Positions 1 to 6,102 of a stretch of 12,190 bases of DNA are shown in pieces. Numbering within the stretch: the stretch's first letter is position 1; every line of letters begins with the position of its first letter. Source of the stretch: Candidatus Uhrbacteria bacterium RIFCSPHIGHO2_02_FULL_57_19. GTDB taxonomy: Bacteria; Patescibacteriota; Patescibacteriia; 2-12-FULL-57-11. A model generated the notes under the pieces. That model was not told the origin of the DNA, did not search any database, and saw only the letters and a list, made by a program, of their open reading frames with translations. The stretch lies in NCBI GenBank assembly GCA_001791115.1, contig MGDZ01000028.1, positions 1 through 12,190 on the forward strand, read 5' to 3'. The translations under genes were made by a program, and so were the position numbers.

Positions 1-3000
1 TGCTTAGGCATACCGGCGTCGGTACAGCCGACTTTGGCCGCCTCGCACTGAAAGCGTTCGTCTTGGACAATAAAGCGGGTCTTGTCCTCCGGGACGACTA
101 TTATGTCAGCTGGATCACCATCGCAAGAATCTCCCGCCGTAACATCACAAATGAAGACACCATCAATCGAACAAGGGCCAGTTCCATCCCGAACGCAGGA
201 TACTGTCCCTGTTTCTCCATCCGTCTTATATCGGCAGGAACGCGTCCCCACGCCAACGGTGCAAACTGTCTTTCCGCCAACCTCACAGGCGGTGGGACTC
301 TCTATGGGACTCTCTACTGGAGAATCCACGACGCACATGGCGTTCCAAGTCTCGCGACCCGGGGAGTCCGAGGCCCGAGTGTCGGCAAAGGCAGCGCAAC
401 CCACGGCCGCGTCGCGGCAAATGGAATCAAAGCCGGTCAGGGTTTGGACGGCTCCCTGCCGGTCGTTGTACTCGGTACAGCCCAGCATGGCTTGGGGCAA
501 GGCCGCGCCCTCGCGAGTTTGGTCGCAGGAGGCCGGCGTGATCCAGGAGTTTTTGACCACGGCAATGGCCTCATCGGCCTGGCGCAGGATGATGTTGTCG
601 ATATACGAGATGTCGGCAAAGTTTTCGATGATCAGCTGTTCGTCGACCATGGGCAGGCGGTCCAAGAGCACCGGACCGAAGTTGTAGACCTGCCAGTTGC
701 CGCCGAGCGCCGCCGATTGGTTGGCGAAATATTCATCGGTGCTCGGAGCTCCGCTGAATCTGGCGGTCAAATTTCCCCTTCCCTTAGCCCAGAAAGACAG
801 GTAATAGGTGCCGCCCTCGAAGATCGGGGTATCCGAATCGGCGGAAACGTCTTTTTGGAGGAGAAGCGTCCCGACGTCAACGCGGAGCGAATGCTCCCCG
901 ACTACCGTGGACTCGGCGGAAACTGCGGTGCCGGGGTCGGTCCATCCCCCTTTTCCCGACTCAAAGTCGTTGAAGAAAACCTGACGCACGTTCCGGCCGG
1001 CGTTCCCGGTGTACAACCGACAGCCATTCTCCGCGGCACCGCAGGAATTGGACTCAGTCGGGAATCCGTTGTAAGTGCATTCGTTGGTGGCCGCGTCCCA
1101 AGCGCCGCCGAAGCGCGAACAGAAGACGCATTGGTTGGTGACGCCTCCGATCCAATCCCCGCCGGCCGTACCGCAGGCCCCCTGGTTGGCGATGGACGAA
1201 TCCACCGCCGGCTGGGTGATGCGGTAGGGATGACATTCTTCGGTGACTACCACGGTCCGAGAATAGGGACGGTAGCTGCGGTTGCCCGAGGTATCGAAGA
1301 ACTCGCGACAGTCGGGATTGGTGCCGGCGGCGTAGATATCCGAGGTGCAGGTATCGTCATAAACCTCGGAAACCAAGCGCGGCGGCCGGGCTCCAACCTC
1401 TTCGGGCCGGCCAACCAACGGATCCCCGGTGACAAACCTCCATTCCTTAAGCTGAAAGCCGCTGGTGTCTGATCCTTCCCAGGTGTAGTAGACGGCTCCG
1501 GCGTCGTCCCGCGGATTGGCGCAGGCCCGCAGATAGGAATAGTACTCGCGGGCCTCGCCGCCGGCGGCCAGGGTATCAAGATTAGTGAACTCACTGCAGC
1601 CGGCCACCGAGGCCGTGCAGACTCTGGCTGTGGTGGGGATGAAGTAGTTGGGGAAACTCCCTACATCGTAGTTCGAGGGCTCCTGGCGCCAGGTGGAGTA
1701 GCCGGCGCACTCGGCCGGACAGCGGTTGCCGTCGGCGACAATCCCCGGAACCGGCGGCGAGCCGTCGGAGGGCGTGTAGCGCTCACAGCCCACCTCGTCG
1801 GCCCGGCAGACGGCCGAGTAACTTTCGCAGGTTGGGTCGTCGGTGGCCGGGTCTCCAGCGCATCCCAAGAAATCAGGCGGAAGGCGCAGGTAGGAGGCCG
1901 CGGCATCCACATAGGCCTGTTCGTGGTAGGTGGAAAACACTGGGCCTTCTTCGATCTGGATCGAGTCAAGCCAGGCGGCGGCATCAGAATCCGAACGGAC
2001 GGAGACCCGAGCGTAATTCAACGCCGCGCCAGGGTCATCAAGCGGATTGTCGGGGGTGGTAAACCGGCAGCCAAGCCGCTCGAACTCCGCGCCTTCGGGA
2101 GAAGCGCCTTCGGGAGAAGCGCCTTCGGGAGAAATAGGCAGACGCAGAAGGCTCGCTCCAAATAAGTCGCAGGTGGTGTCAATGCCGGTAAGAACAATGG
2201 GTTGGCCGTCCTGATCGCGCAGAGTGAGACCAACCGTCACGGTAACCGGAGTGGCGGCGTCCCTCCGAGCCGCGGCCGCCGAGATGGTGTAGGTTCGTCC
2301 GGGCTCGAGCCAAATGGTCTGGATAAGGTCGTCAGCGTCCGAGGGGCTGACGGAATAGATTCCGGAGTCAACAAAGGAGTCGGCGCGCTCTCCAACTGTT
2401 CCCACCCAGAAGTCGGGCAACCCGTCTCGGTCATCATCCAGCTCGAAACTCGAGTTTCTGACCAGGTTGACCCGAGAAGTTTGGCGCGAGTAAAGCTCGG
2501 TACAACCGGCGTCGCGCGCTTCGCAAACACCGGCGTCGCGGTCCAAAAACACCCGGCCGGAGGTAAGCCAGTCGCCGGTGCCCTCGGCCGGATCCTGATC
2601 CAGGGCATATCCCCGACAGCCGACATTGTCCGAAGTGCAAACCGAGCGGTCCGCGGTGTTGGAAAGAAGCGACAAGTTGCCCGAGGCCGTTCCGCCAGCT
2701 CGCGCGGTGAAGGTGGCGCAGGTGGCATACTCCGCCGGGCACTCGTCGCCGCCCAGCCGCCAGATGTTTTTCTCGCGGGTGCAGTAGCCGTAGCCGGACT
2801 CGCAGGTTCCCTCCTCGTTCTCCGCGATGCAGGACGGCGTATCCACGCAAATTTGGGCCCGCAGGTCGGACTCGGTGGAGATCAGGGTTGGACCGTAAAC
2901 CTTGGCCTTGCACTGGGTGACCGGATATTTGAGGATCCAGTTGGGATCAATGAGCCGGCACCAGGGGTGATCCTGGGGCAACGGGGAGTTTTCGGTGGGA

Positions 3001-4496
3001 CAATCGTTGAATCCGTCAATGACTTCTTTGAGCGTCGGACTGCCGTTCGTTGCCTTGGCCGCGGCCAGCTCCCAGCCAATGGGAATGATCCGGGCTTTGC
3101 GCATCTTAACCAGATTGGAATAGCAGTAGCCGGTGGTAAAACAGAAGGGGTCGGCGTTCTTGGCCGCGTCGGCGCCGTTAGCCGAGACCAGGGGCCAGTC
3201 GCCGTGGAGATAACCGCGGGTCAGAGCGTCGGAAACCGTGAGCGGCTGGTCGGCCTTGGACTGGCGCACGGCGGCAGCGAACTGGGAGTCCATGACGCAG
3301 TTGCTCGGGGTACGGAAAGTGTCGGGACAGACCGTGAAATCGGTGATGGCGTCGTATTGCGATGTCTCGACGATCCGAGGGGTGAGGAAATCGGCAAACG
3401 AGGCCTGAGCCGCGGCCCGCCCGCCCCGGCCGGCGAATTCCGGATTATTGAGCGCGCACTCGGTGTTGCCGATCGAACCGAAAGCGCCGAACTGCACGCC
3501 GAAATTGGTGGAAAGCCCGGCGTTCTTTGAAAACAGGTCGAACCCCGGACAGGTGACGGTTTTAACATCTAAAAGACCCTCGGTGAAAATCCGGTGCATC
3601 AACTGTGAGGCAAAGGTGTTGGTGAGGGTGGCGATGGCCGCCGGGATGATGGCCACTGCGCCGGCGGCCAGCGCCGAACCCACTTGGGCGTTAGTCATCT
3701 TCGAGACCTCCGTGCCCTTGCCGACCAGGCCCTCGGCCTCGGCCTTGATGGCCTGAGAGGGAGTCATGACACTTCCCGAGATGGGATTCACTAAACTTTT
3801 AAACCCCTGGCCGATTCTGTTCTCTTCAATGCCCTCATTGGCTTTCTTTCCGGCGTACTCGAGAAGCTTGATGTTGGAGCCAAAGGCCACTCCGAGTTCG
3901 GATTGCCCTGGTTGAAAGGTAAGCAGGGTGCCGCGCAGGGCCTCGCCGGTTTCGACCGAGGTGATGTACTCGTCCCAATTTTTGGCGATCTCGTTCCATT
4001 CGCAGCGCGGCCGAGGCGGCGGGGCCACAGTCCCGGCCAGGCCGAGGAAGATGGATAAACGCAGCGACGGCGGGGCGGCTGTGGGATCGCAGAGGTTGAA
4101 TCCGGCAAAACCCATCTCCGAGAGAGTACCCAGGGCCTCGCCGGCCCCGCTCAACGCAAGATCTCTGGCAAAGGTGCCGAATGACTTGTTCTCAAAGAGA
4201 GTGCCTTCCCCCTTGCCGCCCGAGGCCAAGTAGACCGCGGTGTCATATGCCAGCGTCTGCATCATGAAGTTCAAACCGTTGATGATGGCTACCGCCCCGC
4301 CGTTGACCAGCACCACCTCGAGGTAATCCCAGATATTGGTGACGGTGGTGTTGAGGCCGGTAATGGGATCGATGACTGTCATGCCCATGGCCTGGGCCGG
4401 GCGGCTGGCAATCGGCGACAAGGTACCGACAAAAAGCACGCCCACAAGCAGGTAGGTGAGTGCGATGCGTTGGAGAAGTGGGCGTGGCCGCCGCAT
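1..4496 (-). CDS. Giant secreted cysteine-rich surface protein, 3' end beyond window
   Basis: I do not recognise a characterised family. The frame is open from ATG at 4496 to the left edge: 1498 codons, no stop. An in-frame TAA lies at 4567-4569 with no ATG, GTG or TTG between, so this ATG is the first start; it has no Shine-Dalgarno. The N-terminus is a typical signal peptide (basic MRRPRP, hydrophobic core, RPAQA just before residue 37). Residues about 40-450 are mostly helical with a hydrophobic stretch near 272-290. From about 560 on the protein is rich in cysteine (about 55 in the window by hand translation), with seven C-x5-G-C motifs at 620, 658, 897, 960, 1152, 1360 and 1484. Two segments (about 677-852 and 1176-1302) start NSSFE or NDFESG and resemble carbohydrate-binding jelly rolls. 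Likely exported and disulphide-bonded at the cell surface. Similar N-termini occur, from memory, in other CPR genomes, possibly near type IV secretion or pilus genes. Confidence 0.88.
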   Translation of the reverse strand, partial: MRRPRPLLQRIALTYLLVGVLFVGTLSPIASRPAQAMGMTVIDPITGLNTTVTNIWDYLEVVLVNGGAVAIINGLNFMMQTLAYDTAVYLASGGKGEGTLFENKSFGTFARDLALSGAGEALGTLSEMGFAGFNLCDPTAAPPSLRLSIFLGLAGTVAPPPRPRCEWNEIAKNWDEYITSVETGEALRGTLLTFQPGQSELGVAFGSNIKLLEYAGKKANEGIEENRIGQGFKSLVNPISGSVMTPSQAIKAEAEGLVGKGTEVSKMTNAQVGSALAAGAVAIIPAAIATLTNTFASQLMHRIFTEGLLDVKTVTCPGFDLFSKNAGLSTNFGVQFGAFGSIGNTECALNNPEFAGRGGRAAAQASFADFLTPRIVETSQYDAITDFTVCPDTFRTPSNCVMDSQFAAAVRQSKADQPLTVSDALTRGYLHGDWPLVSANGADAAKNADPFCFTTGYCYSNLVKMRKARIIPIGWELAAAKATNGSPTLKEVIDGFNDCPTENSPLPQDHPWCRLIDPNWILKYPVTQCKAKVYGPTLISTESDLRAQICVDTPSCIAENEEGTCESGYGYCTREKNIWRLGGDECPAEYATCATFTARAGGTASGNLSLLSNTADRSVCTSDNVGCRGYALDQDPAEGTGDWLTSGRVFLDRDAGVCEARDAGCTELYSRQTSRVNLVRNSSFELDDDRDGLPDFWVGTVGERADSFVDSGIYSVSPSDADDLIQTIWLEPGRTYTISAAAARRDAATPVTVTVGLTLRDQDGQPIVLTGIDTTCDLFGASLLRLPISPEGASPEGASPEGAEFERLGCRFTTPDNPLDDPGAALNYARVSVRSDSDAAAWLDSIQIEEGPVFSTYHEQAYVDAAASYLRLPPDFLGCAGDPATDDPTCESYSAVCRADEVGCERYTPSDGSPPVPGIVADGNRCPAECAGYSTWRQEPSNYDVGSFPNYFIPTTARVCTASVAGCSEFTNLDTLAAGGEAREYYSYLRACANPRDDAGAVYYTWEGSDTSGFQLKEWRFVTGDPLVGRPEEVGARPPRLVSEVYDDTCTSDIYAAGTNPDCREFFDTSGNRSYRPYSRTVVVTEECHPYRITQPAVDSSIANQGACGTAGGDWIGGVTNQCVFCSRFGGAWDAATNECTYNGFPTESNSCGAAENGCRLYTGNAGRNVRQVFFNDFESGKGGWTDPGTAVSAESTVVGEHSLRVDVGTLLLQKDVSADSDTPIFEGGTYYLSFWAKGRGNLTARFSGAPSTDEYFANQSAALGGNWQVYNFGPVLLDRLPMVDEQLIIENFADISYIDNIILRQADEAIAVVKNSWITPASCDQTREGAALPQAMLGCTEYNDRQGAVQTLTGFDSICRDAAVGCAAFADTRASDSPGRETWNAMCVVDSPVESPIESPTACEVGGKTVCTVGVGTRSCRYKTDGETGTVSCVRDGTGPCSIDGVFICDVTAGDSCDGDPADIIVVPEDKTRFIVQDERFQCEAAKVGCTDAGMPK
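294..317 (-). repeat. 12-bp tandem repeat (two copies) encoding VESP-IESP
   Basis: Two adjacent 12-bp units, 294-305 and 306-317, differ only in the last base (plus strand GGGACTCTCTAT and GGGACTCTCTAC). On the minus strand they encode V-E-S-P-I-E-S-P at residues 1394-1401 of the giant protein, just before a cysteine-dense segment. The unit is a multiple of three, so copy change would alter linker length without breaking the frame. Confidence 0.8.
2091..2135 (-). repeat. 15-bp tandem repeat (three copies) encoding (SPEGA)3
   Basis: Three head-to-tail 15-bp units lie at 2091-2105, 2106-2120 and 2121-2135. The first two are identical; the third differs only at its last two bases. They encode SPEGA three times at residues 789-803 of the giant protein, inside the first lectin-like segment. 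The unit is a multiple of three, so slippage would change length without a frameshift. Confidence 0.93.
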
Positions 4497-4497
4497 A

Positions 4498-4594
4498 CCC
4501 GGTACTACAACACTTTCTTTAAGAGATAAGCTACGATTTGCGTCATCTTCCGGTGAACCCAGTACTTAATAGGAGAATGAGTTGTAGTACCGGG
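4498..4594 (-). promoter_or_regulatory. Candidate RNA switch or coupling element before the giant gene
   Basis: On the minus strand, arm A is CCCGGTACTACAAC (4594-4581) and arm C is its perfect 14-base complement, GTTGTAGTACCGGG (4511-4498), ending 1 nt before the giant gene's ATG. A third arm B, AGTACTGGG (4566-4558), can pair with the first nine bases of A (eight Watson-Crick pairs and one G-U). A:B and A:C are mutually exclusive. No Shine-Dalgarno precedes the ATG. This is the layout of an attenuator-like or start-site-controlling structure; a DNA-level role as an inverted repeat for a recombinase is the alternative. The sequence relations are certain; the function is inferred. Confidence 0.55.
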
Positions 4595-4597
4595 CAT
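4505..4597 (-). CDS. Possible 30-aa leader or coupling ORF
   Basis: This short frame starts at ATG 4597, one base after the TAA of the TSP3 gene (TAATATG), and ends at TAG 4507-4505, inside arm C and 8 nt before the giant gene's ATG. The peptide begins MPGTTTHSPIKYW and ends AYLLKKVL; it is basic, with a short hydrophobic end. It has no Shine-Dalgarno of its own, so translation would depend on ribosomes finishing the TSP3 gene. Such ribosomes would melt the A:C stem and could restart on the giant gene. It fits the gap exactly, but a 30-codon ORF can arise by chance, so it may not be translated. Confidence 0.35.
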   Translation of the reverse strand: MPGTTTHSPIKYWVHRKMTQIVAYLLKKVL

Positions 4598-4598
4598 A

Positions 4599-5198
4599 TT
4601 ATCGTGTCGTCGAAGTCACGGTACTCGATGCAGTTTGTCCGAGTACTTCCTCATAGAGTCGCTTCAAAGTCGCGTCATCCACTTTGGAAAGCATCTCGTC
4701 GGAAACTCCGGCGCCGCGGAGGAGCGAACGGATATTCTCGGGGTCGAAGCCGCCGAGGATCTGTTCCGGACTTCCGATGAAACCCGGCGACATCGACTGG
4801 GGGATGCCCGGGCTCACTTTTTGGGTGTTGGCCGCCTCGAATGGCGCCCCGCAGTTCTGATCACGTGGACAGTTGGGATCCTCGCCGGAGTTGGCTTCTG
4901 CTCCATCATTGATCCCATCGGAATCAGTATCTTCCAGGTAAGGCGAAGTGCGGTAGAGATAAAGTTCGTCGTAGTCGGAAAGGCCGTCGGAATCGGTATC
5001 CGTCTTCCTCTGGGCTTCCACGGCCTCGGATTCCCGTTCGGCCAGCGACTTATAGCGCGGCCCGCTGCGCTCGAATGGCGCCCGCACCGACTTTTGAAAC
5101 TGGAGAAACGACAGAGAAAGAATGGCCAGAATAAGCACAGACAAAGCGGCCAGAGCCAGCCGATGGTCGTGTCCGAAATGGCGGGGTTCTCCTTCCAT
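4599..5198 (-). CDS. Membrane-anchored thrombospondin type 3 repeat protein
   Basis: The 199-aa protein has a hydrophobic segment at about 14-34, fitting an N-terminal anchor or uncleaved signal with the rest outside the membrane. Two calcium-binding TSP3-type repeats follow: DTDSDGLSDYDE at 67-78 and DTDSDGINDGAE at 90-101, with DxDxDG loops. Two cysteines at 110 and 116 could form a small disulphide loop. A Pro/Gly-rich linker leads to an acidic helical tail at about 153-187, then a Ser/Thr-rich end. The gene opens a two-gene operon with the giant secreted protein, which suggests both act in one surface structure. The start has GGAGG nine bases upstream and a good promoter. TSP3 proteins with this helical tail recur, from memory, in CPR genomes; the role is unknown. 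Confidence 0.85.
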   Translation of the reverse strand: MEGEPRHFGHDHRLALAALSVLILAILSLSFLQFQKSVRAPFERSGPRYKSLAERESEAVEAQRKTDTDSDGLSDYDELYLYRTSPYLEDTDSDGINDGAEANSGEDPNCPRDQNCGAPFEAANTQKVSPGIPQSMSPGFIGSPEQILGGFDPENIRSLLRGAGVSDEMLSKVDDATLKRLYEEVLGQTASSTVTSTTR

Positions 5199-5207
5199 AG
5201 ACGAAAT

Positions 5208-5223
5208 CCTCCACAGGGTGGAG
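5208..5223 (-). promoter_or_regulatory. Shine-Dalgarno of TSP3 gene inside a small hairpin
   Basis: GGAGG (5212-5208) lies nine bases before the ATG at 5198 and supports that start. It overlaps the 3' arm of a six-base-pair hairpin, CTCCAC-CCT-GTGGAG on the minus strand, so the ribosome site may be partly closed in the mRNA. The pairing is seen; control by it is a guess. Confidence 0.6.
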
Positions 5224-5237
5224 CTTCATTACTCTAA

Positions 5238-5266
5238 ATTATACGGGAGCGAACCACTCGAAGCAA
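5238..5266 (-). promoter_or_regulatory. Sigma-70-type promoter for the TSP3 / giant-protein operon
   Basis: On the minus strand TTGCTT (5266-5261) is followed after exactly 17 bases by a perfect TATAAT (5243-5238). Transcription would begin near 5230, about 30 bases before the ATG at 5198. It sits in the only sizeable gap between rsmA and the TSP3 gene, so the surface-protein genes appear to be transcribed separately from the housekeeping operon. Confidence 0.78.
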
Positions 5267-5267
5267 T

Positions 5268-5290
5268 AGCCCGGAGCTAAGCTCCGGGCT
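5268..5290 (-). terminator. Hairpin spanning the rsmA stop codon (weak terminator candidate)
   Basis: AGCCCGGAGC and GCTCCGGGCT form a perfect 10-bp stem with a 3-base loop, and the 5' arm contains the last codons and part of the TAG of rsmA. No T-run follows on either strand, so it is not a canonical intrinsic terminator. It may protect the 3' end of the long operon mRNA or act with a factor. It lies directly upstream of the TSP3 promoter. Confidence 0.45.
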
Positions 5291-6101
5291 GGGAAAGTGC
5301 GCGCCATTGCTCAAGGGAGAGTGTCTCGGGGCGGGAGTTGGGATCGATTCCGGCGCGCAAGAGAGCGTCTTTCATCCCCTTTCCGAGCGTGCCGGCAATT
5401 TTTTTCCGAGGCGACGAAAAGCCGATTTTCGCGAGCCGAAGGATCGCCTCCCTTTCCGCGAATGGTTTCCGATGCCGGATAATTAGGATGATCGCGGATT
5501 CAACCTTGGGCGGCGGCAGGTAACTGCCTGGCGGGACGCGGCGGATGAGCTCGACTGTCCCGAACGTCTGCGCCATCACAGCCAATAGATTCATCCTAGG
5601 TGGTTTGGCCGCGAGACGCTCCCCCACCTCGCGCTGGAGCATAAGGACGAGGCGTTCCGGCGGCGGGTCCCATTCTGCCATTGTCTTCCAAAGGAAGTCA
5701 GAGGTGATGCCATAGGGAAGGTTGGAGACGATCTTGAAGTCAGGGGGTAGGGAGTAGGTTGCCTGCCTGTCCGGCAGGCAGGTAGGGGGTAGACGAAGAA
5801 TGTCGCCGTGGATGATACGGACGTTTGGAAATTCGCCGACGGTCTCATCCAAAACCGGCAGAAACCGCTTGTCGAGTTCGACGGCGACGACCCGTCCCGC
5901 CCGGGCCGCCAGCTCGCGGGTCAGCGTCCCAAACCCCGGGCCGACCTCGAGAACCGTGTCGGTCTTTTTCAAATCAGCGCTATCAGCGACGGACATCAGC
6001 GGGCCTCTGTCAATCAAAAAATGCTGGCCTCGGAGGCGGGTCAGCACAATTCCGTGCTGGCTGGCCAACTCGCGAATTTCGGACGGTTTTGTCAGATCCA
6101 T
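5277..6101 (-). CDS. rsmA: 16S rRNA (adenine(1518)-N6/adenine(1519)-N6)-dimethyltransferase RsmA/KsgA
   Basis: RsmA transfers four methyl groups from SAM to two adjacent adenines near the 3' end of 16S rRNA late in small-subunit assembly. The 274-aa protein shows QHFLID (26-31), SAM motif I LEVGPGFGTLT (51-61), VAVELD (72-77), HGDIL (98-102), catalytic SNLPYGIT (126-133), PPPKVESAI (197-204) and the C-terminal FSSPRKK region (228-234). I place the start at ATG 6101, one base after the transporter's TGA (TGATATG); a longer frame to 6179 reads into the transporter and gives an unlike N-terminus. Residues about 106-119 (TCLPDRQATYSLPP) are an extra loop between HGDIL and SNLPY, made by a palindromic insertion described separately. 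All catalytic motifs remain, so the enzyme is probably active. It is the last gene of its operon. Confidence 0.95.
   Translation of the reverse strand: MDLTKPSEIRELASQHGIVLTRLRGQHFLIDRGPLMSVADSADLKKTDTVLEVGPGFGTLTRELAARAGRVVAVELDKRFLPVLDETVGEFPNVRIIHGDILRLPPTCLPDRQATYSLPPDFKIVSNLPYGITSDFLWKTMAEWDPPPERLVLMLQREVGERLAAKPPRMNLLAVMAQTFGTVELIRRVPPGSYLPPPKVESAIILIIRHRKPFAEREAILRLAKIGFSSPRKKIAGTLGKGMKDALLRAGIDPNSRPETLSLEQWRALSQPGA
5742..5792. mobile_element. Palindromic insertion in rsmA with flanking 9-bp direct repeats
   Basis: CCTGCCTG (5762-5769) and CAGGCAGG (5775-5782) form an 8-bp stem around a 5-base loop. The 9-base word AGGGGGTAG occurs on both sides, at 5742-5750 and 5784-5792. One direct repeat plus the element is 42 bases, or 14 codons. 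Deleting it leaves GDILRLPPDFKIVSNLPYG, which reads as an ordinary RsmA; the duplicated word encodes LPP twice. This is the mark of a small in-frame insertion with target duplication, comparable in idea to Rickettsia palindromic elements. A related element is at 10209-10237. Confidence 0.7.
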
Positions 6102-6102
6102 A

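Noticed and set aside
63..1472. A 469-codon plus-strand ORF antisense to the giant gene
   Set aside because: It has no Shine-Dalgarno or recognisable domain and mirrors the codon pattern of the minus-strand gene, whose frame is uninterrupted and protein-like. Long antisense frames are common at this GC content.
2091..2135. The 15-bp repeats as a CRISPR array
   Set aside because: The units are directly adjacent with no spacers and lie in frame inside a gene.
2202..3530. A 442-codon plus-strand ORF antisense to the giant gene
   Set aside because: It is low-complexity, Gly/Val/Arg-rich and without motifs; the opposite strand explains the DNA fully.
4837..5086. A shared 14-base word (CTCGAATGGCGCCC) at two sites in the TSP3 gene
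   Set aside because: It encodes a short APFE match only; the flanks are unrelated, so chance is sufficient.
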